Shown one piece after another: positions 35,098-45,335 of a DNA stretch of 64,000 nt. How positions within the stretch are numbered: the stretch's first letter is position 1; each line of letters opens with the position of its first letter. The translations under genes and the position numbers were made by a program. The notes beneath the pieces are model-generated. The model had not been told where the DNA came from and did not search any database. It was given only the letters and a program-made list of their open reading frames with translations. Origin of the DNA: Synaphobranchus kaupii (Eukaryota > Chordata > Actinopteri > Anguilliformes > Synaphobranchidae); the NCBI GenBank assembly GCA_029718625.1, contig CM056397.1:4860590-4924589 (forward strand), read 5' to 3'.

Positions 35098-36408
35098 TTG
35101 GGAAGTGACAGAATCCAAGCGATTCTTGACCTCCCTAAACCGGTTACAAAAAAGCAGGTAATGTCTTTTCTAGGCATGACAGGGTACTGTAGGCAATGGA
35201 TTTCTGATTACGCTGAAATCTCCCAACCCTTGCAAGATTTGGCACATGGCCATGATCTTTCGGCTAATGATAATGTCACATGGACAGAGCTTGCTGAAAT
35301 TTCCTTTCAGAAGTTGAAACAACAGTTGGCCTCTTCTCCTACTTTGGGCCTGCCTGACATGATTAAACCTTTTCTTTTGACTGTTGATGAGAAGGGCGGC
35401 TACATGTCTGCTGTTCTTTTGCAAAAGCACGGTGATAAACACAGGCCTGTAGCGTACTATTCTCAGCGACTTGATGCTGTTTCTAGGGGCCTTCCTCCTT
35501 GTTTGCGCTCCATTTCAGCAGCGGCTTTGGCGGTAACTGCATCTGCATCACTTGTTGCTTATCATCCTCTCACTGTCCTTGTTCCTCATGCGGTAGCAGA
35601 AATTCTGTTAAAACAAAAGACGGCCCATTTCTCACCAGCCCGAATGCTTCACTATCAACATGTGTTGCTCTCTTTGCCAAATGTTACAGTCAAGCGATGC
35701 AATGTTCTGAATCCCGCTACTCTTTTACCTACACCTGAGGATGGGGAGCCGCATAATTGTGTTCATGTGTTAGATCAAATTATCTCCCCCCGTCCTGACC
35801 TCGCCACCACTCCTCTCTCAAATGCAGACTTTGATATGTTTGTTGACGGTTCTGCCAGTCGATGTCCCCTCACAGGTGACAGTCAGGTTGGCTATGCAGT
35901 AGTGACACAACACCAGGTTCTGGAGTCAGCCCGCCTTCCTGGACACCTTTCAGCACAGGCAGCTGAACTATTCGCTCTTACACGCGCTTGCCATTTGGCT
36001 GAAGGTAAAACTGTAAATATTTTCACTGACAGCAGATATGCTTTTGGAGTTGTGCACGACTTTGGAACTCTTTGGCAGCATAGAGGCTTCCTTACCTCTA
36101 CAGGGAAAACTATACAGAATGGACACTTAGTGAGCTGCCTCCTACGGGCAATTCTTTTGCCTGCTGCCATTGCTATATGTAAGTGCTCCGCTCACACAAA
36201 CCAGACTGATGCTATCTCTCAAGGTAATGAACAGGCTGACTTGGCAGCCAAAGCAGCTGCAATCGCCCCCCCCCTTCACACAACTCTCAGTCTGCTCACA
36301 CAGGCTGCTGTTCCCACAGACACTCTGTACAGGACTCTGTACAGGACTGCCAAACTGGGGCCACACCCCAGGAAAAGGCCAAATGGAAGCGGGACGGCAC
36401 CTGGCTAG
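35098..36408 (+). pseudogene. pol: ERV RT connection and RNase H
   Basis: Open frame after the shift near 35070. RT thumb/connection has the usual FLGMTGYCRQWI segment, then RNase H from about 35820: D in FVDGSA, E in AAELFAL, D in TDSRYA and D in QADLAAK form the expected acidic set, plus the GNEQADLAA end. A tandem TLYR-TLYR duplication lies near 36325. The frame is lost near 36360 in a CCCC/AAAA context, so integrase continues in another frame. Confidence 0.85.
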
Positions 36409-37430
36409 GCCCTACTGGTAAACCCTGTTTATCTCGTTTTTTATTTCCCTATTATGCTAAATTGACTCATGGACTGGATCATGTGTCAAAAGGAGGGATG
36501 ATATCTTTGATGTCCAGACACTGGGACACAAGCGGATTTTCTACTTATGCAAAAAACTTTTGTGAAAAGTGTGTTATCCGTGTTGTAAATAATGCTGGGA
36601 GGGGTCAGAAAGTTCCAAATGCGGCCCACCCGGCTCCACAGGAGCCTTTCGAGTACCTGATGATGGACTTCATTGAACTTAACCCATGCAGGGGTAAGAA
36701 ATATTGTTTGGTGTTTGTTGACATGTTTTCAAAGTGGTTTGAAGTTTTTCCTACAGGGAAAGCTGATGCTGCAGCAGTGGCGAAAGCCCTACTAACAGAG
36801 CTTATTCCTAGGTGGGGGATCCCGAGGAAGCTGTCTTCAGACAGAGGCTCACACTTTTTAAACAAGGTGGTGGACAAAGTGACCGAGCAATTGGAGATCA
36901 GGTTGAAGTTCCATTGTGCTTACCACCCTCAGAGTGGAGGGGCGGTAGAGAGGGCAAATGGAACCATTAAGAACCGGTTAACTAAAGTGATGGCAGAGGC
37001 AGGTCTGGATTGGGTCCAGGCCCTGCCAATTGTCCTTACAGGTATGCGGGGGAGGGTCCACGCTGCTACAGGGTTGTCGCCCTATGAAGTCATCACAGGG
37101 CGGCCCATGAGGACTGGATGTCACCCCCCAGGGCTGATGCTGGACAAGGAGCTAGCTGACACTCGCATGGTGAGTTACTGTGTTCAGCTAACCAATGTTC
37201 TGAGATCTGTGCATCAACAGGTGAAAGCAGCTCTCCCAGACCCAGCCAGCGGGCCTCTACATGACCTGCAGCCAGGAGACTGGGTGGTGATAAAAGACTT
37301 CAGAAGGAAGAAGTGGCACCAGGCCACAGGCCTTTCCAGATACTACTCACCACGCCCACAGCCGTGCGAGTGGAAGGCCGTGCTTCTTGGGTCCACGCCA
37401 GCCACTGCTGCAAAAGAGCTCCACTAGCGC
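36366..37430 (+). pseudogene. pol: ERV integrase
   Basis: The zinc-binding domain is only partly like the HHCC pattern (H in THGLDH, then FCEKC). The catalytic core has D in MMDFIE, D in SSDRGSHF and E in GGAVERANG, a D,D-35-E spacing. The C-terminal part has LQPGDWVVIKDF, then near 37325 the gammaretroviral-like ending shifts to another frame while the track continues to TAG 37425-37427. The core is intact in sequence; the ends are damaged. Confidence 0.85.
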
Positions 37431-37475
37431 CAAAGGAGGGATAAGGAGAACGTGACGGTAATATCTGCTCCCAAC

Positions 37476-38847
37476 ATGCCAGACGACAGCAGGAACACCG
37501 AGGGGTACAACCCTTTGAGAAGATTAGGCTGCAGCCTGAAGCAGGCCCTCTTCTTCAGGTGCAGAATCTGAAGAACGACCTCTCAACGTGTTTGGTGGGA
37601 CTGAGTTCTCACCCAGGTGTGGGAATACGGTGGGAAAAAGCTGATTTCTCTGTGCCATTAAATCTGTCACTTTTGAGTACTCCAGTAGTCAATACAGATT
37701 GTTCTTTCCTGAAAGATTACCTAGCATGGCCACAGGTGTCATGGAGAATGCCCGGTCCAGTCGTACTTAAACATAGTATGAAGTTTGGAAGGTGTATTAT
37801 AGGTAATGGCTCTAATGCACTAGGTCAATTAGACAATGTTCAGTGTAAAACTGTTTTCTGTGACTGTCCGCCCATGCATCCTGATAAGTGTTTTGACTGT
37901 CTGAGTGATTCCTATAGTCCCTGCAGAGACTACCCTGACATGGCTGATGAGATGTGTAGGAAGAACTGGTCACACGCAATCTCATTACCTTGGAATAGGG
38001 AACAAACTGCAAACTGTTCCGGGATAATACCATCCTCTCGCCTTGGGAGTCGACTGTTATCAGATTGGTACTGGCTTTGTGGAAATTCAGTCTACACTGC
38101 TCTCCCCCCTGACTGGGGTGGAGTGTGTGCCATTGTTGCCTTGTATGACTCTACGTATGTGATTCCTGACCTTTCCACATATAGTCACACCACACGTCGC
38201 ATGCACAGGGTAAAGAGAGGGTTTTGGGATAGTAATCCTGTTCCTACTGAACATCATCTTTGGACTGCAGGTTCGAAGTTTATACAGGCTTTGCTTCCTG
38301 GGTTAGGTGTGTCAGAGGCTTTTAACGAGATAGAAGTTACTCGATACACTTTTCTCCAGTACATAAACTCCTCCATTTTGACAATAGGTGCTGTAAAAAC
38401 TGAGTTGACTTCACTGCGATTAATGGTTATGCAGAATCGCATGGTATTAGATCAGCTTACTGCAGAGCAGGGGGGGGTTTGTGTGATGATTGGGGAGGCG
38501 TGTTGCACATACATACCACATTATGATGAGGATGGCCAGATCTTAGAAATATGACCGAACTCCGTGACTCATTAGTGGAGAGAGAGGTTGATGCAAATAA
38601 AGATTGGTTCTTTAACCTCCTGACAGGTTGGAAGAAAACACTGCTGAGAATCTTTTTGCCTGTTGTTATCTTTGCCACCCTGCTCGTATTTCTTTGCTGT
38701 TGTGGAATGCCACTGATTCGCGCCTGTATTGCACGCCTCACTCAAGCTGCTATAGGTCAGTACTTACAGCAAAATGTTCCTGATCCTGAACAAGATAATG
38801 TATTCCTTCTCCGACAACTTCCTGAGTTTACTGACGACCCTATATAA
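37476..38847 (+). pseudogene. env: ERV envelope, two frame breaks
   Basis: ATG 37476 starts a short frame that closes at TGA near 37571. The main surface/transmembrane frame is 37559-38554, so the leader is broken or partly lost. The surface part is Cys- and Trp-rich. A furin-type RVKR site (38207-38218) precedes the transmembrane subunit, which has the CX6CC motif (38480-38506) of gamma-type, covalently linked envelopes. A frame change at about 38545-38551 (ATGA overlap) moves the membrane anchor (about 20 hydrophobic residues followed by CCC) and a 45-residue tail into 38551-38847. Not functional as found. Confidence 0.8.
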
Positions 38848-39480
38848 AGTATAGGCCTGAATTATGTACCCACCCTGTCACATGGTTGGTGGGAAGACAG
38901 ACAGTGTTGTAATGTGAAGAGAGTTAAAAGGTTGACATTCCAGGAGTTGTGAAAAGTCTCCATTACATGATGGGTTTTTATTTTTTATCTTTCTTTTCTT
39001 TCAGACTTTCTCTTGATAGTAATAATTTTATATGTTAAATAATCAGTAGTACATTATAGTGAAAATTATTTTTATATTCAATTATATTCAATCCTGTTAC
39101 TATATTCACTATGATTTCATTTTTTATATTTTTATTTTTCCTATGTTGATTCTTGTAATTAATCAAAGATGGATGATGTGCAATAATTGCTAGTATCCGG
39201 AAGCGACGCTTGATTGCCCTAAGAGGGATCGGAGGAATTATTTTTTCCGGAACTGATTGGGTTTTCTGGCTCTGTGCTAGTTTTGTCCCACATAAGTCCT
39301 GAATCTGCCGGTTTTTCAAATCCCCCTGGATTATTGGAGTATTGTACATATCCACACGAGATTATTGTATTTGATCTGTATAATCATGTAATCATTTATG
39401 ATGCTATTAAAAGGAATCTCTTACTAATTGATTGAGTATATTAGGTAGATTGTAACAGAAAATTGTTATCATGAAATGAT
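38848..39480 (+). other. ERV 3' untranslated region
   Basis: AT-rich, no ORF of interest. Lies between env and the polypurine tract. No second accessory gene is apparent. Confidence 0.6.
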
Positions 39481-39493
39481 AAAAGGAGGGAAA
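39481..39493 (+). promoter_or_regulatory. ERV polypurine tract
   Basis: AAAAGGAGGGAAA directly abuts the 3' LTR, the expected plus-strand primer. Confidence 0.9.
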
Positions 39494-40008
39494 TGTGAAG
39501 GAATTTTCTGTTTTACAATGTGTGTGTATTAACATAGAGACAATCACATGATTATCATTAAGCATTTAATATAACAGATCAATTATATATTGAGTTAAGT
39601 AATTAAACAATGTATTCTCTGTGAACACTGAGTAGGCCGTGGTTCACTCCCTCTGTGTCTCTCCTTCACAATCTGCAGAGACAGGCAGTCTGTGAGATGG
39701 ATGTTTTCGTTACTTGGTTAGAGGTTATTGAAAGACTAGAAAGACTAAACACCAATACATGGATAACCTTGTCTCTGTATGTTTAGAAACCGCCCCTTGT
39801 GGCAAATCAGTAAAGCAATGATAGATTGTGTATAAATCTCCTCTGTATGCTGTTTCTCAAGTTAGAGAGATTCTGGTGAGACTCTCTCTCATTCTGAGTT
39901 TATCTCAAATAAACTGAAATTATTTTTCTTATTCTATTACATGGTTTTGTTGTGGTTCTGTTTGAACAGACTTGCTCACTGTGGGTTGAAAGGGAAAAAT
40001 CCACGACA
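39494..40008 (+). repeat. ERV 3' LTR (515 bp)
   Basis: Same sequence as the 5' LTR except: AAGAAA against AATACA (two substitutions), an extra GT near 39777, T to G near 39850 and A to G near 39981. This gives about 0.8% divergence. Confidence 0.92.
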
Positions 40009-40034
40009 CGCTGCAGCCAGGCTGCTGTAATAAG

Positions 40035-40445
40035 GTGCCGTCTGTTTTTTGTTTTGTCAAGTATTGTATGGTATATCCATTTATCGGTAACACTTTATAT
40101 AATAATGTCTTGTTATCATTAGTAAGGCATTTGTTCATTATTTACTTACTATTTATAACTGATTATTCTTACATTCACAAACATCTATAAATGTATTAAT
40201 TAACATGAATTACGTAAAGATCAGCGGAGAACTGGGCGAGAACTAGTAAACAATTAATTTATCTTATCCTCCTGGTACCAGTGGGTTCGGCTGGGGTTTG
40301 GTTTGGTGTGTGTCTGTAAAGCATTCCATTTTTTTTAAATAATGCATTATCACCAACATGGGTCTCAAAATACTTTTAATTCATGTTAATGTACAAATGA
40401 TCTATTACAAGACATTATTATAAAGTGATACCCATTTTCCATATA
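40035..40445 (+). other. Interrupted intron between the ERV and the Tc1
   Basis: AT-rich sequence following the donor at 40034/40035. It holds no exon; short inverted pieces ('taatgtctt', 'aagacattatta') near 40105 and 40410 suggest a MITE. It resumes at 41979 after the Tc1. Confidence 0.4.
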
Positions 40446-41976
40446 CACTACTCACAAAAAGTTAGGGATATTTGGCTTTCGGGTGAAATTTATGGAAAAT
40501 GTAAGTTCACGCTACAGTGATATTATACGTATCATGAAAGTAGGGCATTTAAGTAGAAGCATGCAATGGTGATTTCCTTATCTCAAACAATTTATTGAAA
40601 CAAAAGCCAACAACAGTGGTGGGTATACCACAACAAAAATGTCAATGTCTCAATAACTTGTCATGTGCCCTTGAGCATCAATTACAGCTTGACAACGACG
40701 TCTCATGCTGTTCACAAGTCGACTTATTGTCTGCTGAGGCATGGCATCCCACTCTTCTTGAAGGGCGGCCCTCAGGTCATTGAGGTTCTGGGGTACAGAG
40801 TTACGAGCCTCTACACGGTGAGTCAGCTGATCCCATAGGTTTTCTATGGGATTCAGGTCTGGAGAAAGTGCAGGCCACTCCATTTGAGGTACCCCAGTCT
40901 CCAGCAGCCTTTCCCTAATGATGCGACCTCGATGAGCTGGAGCATTGTCGTCCATGAAGATGAAATTAGGCCTGTGTTGTTCATGCAGGGGCACAATGAC
41001 TGGATTAATGATGTTATTCAGGTAGTATGGGCTTGTCACTGTACCATTCACAAAGTGTAGGGCAGTTCTGTATTGACTAGACACACCTGCCCACACTGTA
41101 ACACCGCCACCACCAAAGGGTCGTCTGGTGACAACAGTGGCTGATGCATAGCGCTCTCCTTGACGTCTCCAACATCGTTGGCGGCCATCATTTCTGCTCA
41201 ACGTGAATCGACTTTCATCAGAGAACAGCACTGAGGCCCACTGGTCCCTCGTCCAGCGTAAATGCTCCCTGGCCCATGCAAGATGATGACGCCTGTGCCT
41301 GGTGTTGTGGTCAGGTACCCTTGCAGGTCGTCTAGCACGCAGACCACGCTGATGTAAACGGTTTCGAATGGTCTGACGTGACACTTGGGTGCCTCTCACC
41401 TCCCTTAAATGTGCCTGGAGTTGCGTGGCATTCATCATCCGGTTCCGCAGGGCACTGTTCACAATGAAGCGGTCATCAGTGTGGGATGTGGCCAAAGGAC
41501 GTCCACTTCTATGCCTTTCTGTGACTCTTCCAGTCTCTCTGTATCTCTGTTGCAACCTGCTGATGACACTCTGTGACACTCTAAGCTCAGTGGCCACTTC
41601 CCTCTGAGAACATCCTGTTTGAAGCCTCGCAATGGCGAGGTACTGTTGATCAATTGTTAGGTGTCGTCTTGGTCTCATGATGTCAAAATGTGAACAGCAT
41701 GATGAAGAGGACTGTTTAAATACCAATTCTAATTGAACCAGGAAATTTATTGGTCGATTCATGGATCAAACACCTGTTGTGAATTTTGCCGTTCAGCTCC
41801 TTGTTAGAGAACAGCAAGTTGTGCAAAAAGTACTGAAACATTGAATAGTTGGACATGTGCATTCAAAAGTTTAGAGAAGGTCAAATTAATTTCACCTGTA
41901 AAGGTTATAGTGCATTTTAGGTTCATCCTGAAATTTCACCCGAAAGCCGAATATCCCTAACTTTTTGTGAGTAGTG
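40446..41976 (-). mobile_element. Complete Tc1 transposon
   Basis: 1531 bp with target duplication TA on both sides (40444-40445, 41977-41978). The termini CACTACTCACAAAAAGTTAG and its complement extend as inverted repeats through 'tcgggtgaaattt' (about 55 bp). It encloses one uninterrupted transposase ORF on the minus strand. It inserted in the intron between the ERV-split exon and exon 42028. Confidence 0.93.
40650..41678 (-). CDS. Tc1 transposase, apparently intact (342 aa)
   Basis: Start chosen at ATG 41678 (MRPRRHLT), the usual length for Tc1 transposases; an in-frame ATG 28 codons upstream lies outside family length. The N-terminal paired-like DNA-binding region has an HTH ([19 protein letters not shown]) and a GRP motif in the hinge, then a second HTH ([17 protein letters not shown]). 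The catalytic core has D in FSDESRF, D in MDDNAPAH and E in NPIENLW, the D,D34E set, with the glycine-rich GGGGVTVW segment. No stop or shift. It catalyses cut-and-paste at TA sites and may be active. Confidence 0.93.
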   Translation of the reverse strand: MRPRRHLTIDQQYLAIARLQTGCSQREVATELRVSQSVISRLQQRYRETGRVTERHRSGRPLATSHTDDRFIVNSALRNRMMNATQLQAHLREVRGTQVSRQTIRNRLHQRGLRARRPARVPDHNTRHRRHHLAWAREHLRWTRDQWASVLFSDESRFTLSRNDGRQRCWRRQGERYASATVVTRRPFGGGGVTVWAGVSSQYRTALHFVNGTVTSPYYLNNIINPVIVPLHEQHRPNFIFMDDNAPAHRGRIIRERLLETGVPQMEWPALSPDLNPIENLWDQLTHRVEARNSVPQNLNDLRAALQEEWDAMPQQTISRLVNSMRRRCQAVIDAQGHMTSY

Positions 41977-42027
41977 TATATTTCAGATCTAGTTTCCCTA
42001 GGGTGAAAGATGCTCTTCTATTTTAAG

Positions 42028-44700
42028 GTGCACAGACTGCCTGCCTGCAGACTGGCTGTTGGAGTCTCTGCCATCAGAGTGGTTTTGCGAGGACTGTGAT
42101 GTCTTTGAGCACAAGCCCCGGCCACTCCATAACAGATACAGCATTGTGGATGGGTTCCTCAAGGCCATCCCAGCATTGTGGATGGGTTCCTCAAGGCCAT
42201 CCCACCCTCCACGGTCTTTAAGAAAACGGAAGCAGACAAGTACACCACTCTTGAGCAAGGTATGTTTCTTAGTCTGCCATTTATTTCTGATTTAAGATGT
42301 GGTTGATTTGACCTTTTATAATAATAATAATAATAATGCATGGCATTTATATAGCGCCTTTCTAGATACTCAAAGCGCTTTACAATGATGAGGGGGAAAC
42401 TCGCCTCTACCACCACCAATGTGTAGCACCCACCTGGGTGATGCAACGGCAGCCATTTTGCGCCAGTATGCTCACCACACATCAGCTTAGGTGGAGAGGG
42501 AGAGAATCATTTTTTTAGCCAATTAAACTGGGGGATGATTAGGTGGCAGATTGAATGAGCCTGGGTTGGGAGTTTAGTCAGGACACCGGGGAAACCCCTA
42601 CTCTTTACGATAAGTGTCATGGGATCTTTAATGACCACAGAGAGTCAGGACCTCGGTTTAACGTCTCATCCGAAAGACGGCATCTCCTACAGCACAGTGT
42701 CCCCATCACTGCACTGGGGCATTGGGGTTTATTTGACCAGAGGGAAGACTGCCCCCTACTGGCCCACCAACACCACTTCCAGCAGCAACTTAGTTTTCCC
42801 CAGAGGTCTCCCATCCAAGTACTAACCAAGCCCACAACCTGCTTAGCTTCAGCCATTCAGCAGGCGCAGATTGCATAGTGGTATGGCTGCTGGTAGATAT
42901 AGACATGTAGATTTATGTAGATATAGACATTTTAGATATAGATATAGACATGACAATTCTCAGGTGATTCTTTGTTTTTTTAGAGCTAGAATGATACTTT
43001 TGAAGTAAAGAGTGTGCTTGAAGGGCCGTGCATTGTTTTACCCATCAGTGCTGGTATACATATAATCTGCAAGCTCTAACCAATAGACCAGTCCAGTTCT
43101 AGCCAATCAAGTGAACAAGTTTTTTTTTTCTCTTGACAGTCTGCCTCTTACCCACAAAGCGTCCACCACGGCCATGCTCCTGTGACACCACCAACATTAC
43201 TGTGTCTGCTGGCAGAGCAGTGATCATGATTTCCATGAAGGGTAACACATGAATGATCAATAAAAAATGTTCATCATGTTCATGATCATTAATTCTTAAT
43301 AAGGTTATGTGTACGTTTATGTTTTGGTATTCGTATTTTCATTGTTTGTTTGATTTCACTTTGTTACCAGGCCATTATGACTTACACCTGCCCCTGTACA
43401 CATGCAATGATTGCACAATCCAATGGACCCTGGATGTACAGGACCTAATCCGGAGTGGTTATTGGCCAGCCTCTTCACATTCGCAAATCATCTACAACTA
43501 TCTACAAATTGGACGTCTTCAGCTCATTTGAAGACCTAAAGATAACCTCTCCCGGCTTTTCAAGGCAGGCCTTTGCCAAGTGGCTGGAACAGCGCACTCG
43601 GCGTTTTGGACAGGTAAGTATAATAAGTGAAATGGATATTTATGGCTAACTAATTATTCTTACATCCTATTAAGTACAGACAGTATTCATAACAAATGTA
43701 TATAATTACATAATATTTCAGTCTGGACAAGTCAATGGGGACTCTCTACAAAGAAGCTTCTTTGAGTTCCGTTACTGCAAGTTTGAGGAAGACCAACTGT
43801 GCAACGGAGCCCCGTTCACCTGTCCTGCCTGCACACCTGAGATGGTGGCTGTGTCTGCAGATGGGAACAGGAAGTTGTACCGTTTCAGAAGAACAGGAGG
43901 GTATGATTCAAACAAACACAATTTGGTCTTTATATTACCACAATAATGAATTCATAGTAATAATGGTTAAATTTTTTGTAGCACTGAAGCAGCATATTTT
44001 GAGGGGGTGTTACTTGTGAAGGACTGCGAGGTGTCAAGCTTTGTTGAAGACATTAGGAGTGTCGTGAAAACCGTATGTTTGTTTCATAATTTGTTTACAT
44101 TGTAGAATCTTATGAACTTGTGCAAGTGGATACCAGATACTGTTTATTATTTCTCATCAGCTCCCATTTGACTGCCCCTTTCCTTCCAGATAATGTGATT
44201 TTGGTCATCGTTAATAAATAAATTAAAAAAATTAACTAATAGGATTATAGCCTTATTGAAAAAGTGAAGTAAAAGTGTAGGTTTAGCCTGGATATTCATA
44301 TACTTGTGTTTCTTTATATGTTTTACTTTGTATGTATTGTCTTCACAGACACAAGGTAGAGGGACATGTGGTGCCTCCCAGTGGGCGGCTGCAAGGGAGA
44401 CAGCAAGGAGGGCAACCAAGTTAGAAGAGGAGGGTGTAGAGGTGGCAGTGTGTCGCCATGGCTACATCCTCAAGGGACTGAATATGTACGTATAGGGGGG
44501 AAATGTTTGCATATCCCCTCTATCTTCAGAAGGAGCTGCAGGCTACTGCAAATGTCCAGTTCTTCGCTACTGATGTAGCCTGTAAATACTGGCCGTATCT
44601 GGAAAAAGTGGCTGGTGTCCTTGCACCTCTTCAGGGGCTTCTTGGCATGAAGCCATTTCTCAGCATAATGCATGCAAGGGCCCATGCAACAAAGTGTGAG
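42028..44700 (+). pseudogene. KDZ (Zisupton-type) transposase, truncated, frame-broken
   Basis: Exons by GT/AG and phase: 42028-42259, 43140-43241, 43371-43613, 43722-43900, 43982-44072, 44349-44700. The first ends a Cys cluster (CTDC ... FCEDC). Later exons give a second Cys cluster and the KDZ core: QRSFFEFRYCKFEEDQLC, FTCPAC, LEVAV-like CRHG, MFAYPLYLQKEL, TDVACKYW (catalytic Asp) and HARAHATKCE. The final catalytic Glu region is missing after 44700. Breaks: a 32-bp tandem duplication (42140-42171/42172-42203), a one-base shift near 43472, and a 4-bp insertion near 44489 giving TAG. Family assignment is from recalled KDZ motifs and is strong. Confidence 0.75.
42319..42893 (-). mobile_element. 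5S-rRNA-derived SINE
   Basis: On the minus strand the head (42893-42800) follows 5S rRNA: CAGCCATACCAC, GAAGCTAAGCAGG, GGTTAGTACTTGGATGGGAG. The body runs through 'gatgccgtctttcggatgag' and 'ggtgctacacattggtgg'. The tail is AAAGCGCTTTGAG..GGCGCTATATAAAT with (ATT)n. This is the SINE3-like layout known in fish. It is antisense in an intron of the KDZ-type gene. Confidence 0.85.
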
Positions 44701-45245
44701 GTATTTCTGCAGTTATTCTGTTGAAGACGTACTGTATGATAACCATTATCAGTGTAGCAGATCAAGAAGAAATGCATGTTCACCTTACCATTGTGATACA
44801 GTGATCGACCTGATATTGGGATGGCAGGTATGCCATCCGTCAAGTTACGGCTTGGTGGGGCATGCCCCAGACCTATACAGCACCGAGAGTTTGGCACTTT
44901 TCAGGGTTTCCTACAGAAGTAACCACAATGACCATATACTCTCAGCCCTTAAAAACATTAACTTCTGTATGTTCTGACCTCATATACTCACAGCATTCAG
45001 ATAGAACCTCACACATCCACACAATAAAGCCCCAAATTTGGGTTATTTTGCGGTTTTTCTCCTTCCTCTTCCGCTTCTTCTTCTTATTTTCCTGCCAAAC
45101 TGCCTGCCTCCATTGCGATGTTATCCAATGGGGAGAATTATTATTTGAGGGTATGGTCCGTATACCTGCTCATCAAGCTTATGGTCCAATAAAAACGCTT
45201 CATACTAATGTTTTTTAATGTTAATGTAGCTAATGGCTTCATGCT
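44701..45245 (+). other. Sequence following the KDZ truncation
   Basis: The donor at 44701 is followed by no exon that resembles the expected end of the transposase. A short open stretch (44862-44977) has no domain. I see no clear terminal repeat, so how the 3' part was lost is unknown. Confidence 0.35.
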
Positions 45246-45335
45246 TTCGAAGGAGCTACTGTGGCCTAGTGGTTAGAATTGCAGTCTTTCACACAGAGGA
45301 TTGTGGGTTCAAGCCCAGCAGGGCACATGCTTATT
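45246..45335 (+). mobile_element. tRNA-derived SINE head
   Basis: TGGCCTAGTGGTTAGAATT (box A-like) and GGGTTCAAGCCC (box B) are spaced as in a tRNA. The sequence does not close into a clean cloverleaf acceptor stem and continues into AT-rich tail, so it is a SINE fragment and not a tRNA gene. Confidence 0.55.

Larger units (their letters stand above)
30367..40008 (+). mobile_element. Endogenous retrovirus, gamma/epsilon-like, full length but broken
   Basis: The 9642-bp provirus is flanked by the 4-bp duplication CGCT (30363-30366 and 40009-40012). Order: 5' LTR, primer-binding site, leader ORF, gag, in-frame TGA, protease, extra domain, RT, RNase H, integrase, env, polypurine tract, 3' LTR. 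Four-base duplication, same-frame gag and pro, one zinc knuckle and a CX6CC transmembrane motif are gammaretrovirus-like. The leader ORF recalls epsilonretroviruses. The LTRs differ by 4 substitutions and one 2-bp indel in about 513 bp (about 0.8%). At least five frame changes and one nonsense codon break gag, pol and env, so no infectious product is expected. Confidence 0.92.

Noticed and set aside
45246..45335. tRNA gene
   Set aside because: Box A and box B are present, but no paired acceptor stem and the AT-rich tail fit a SINE.
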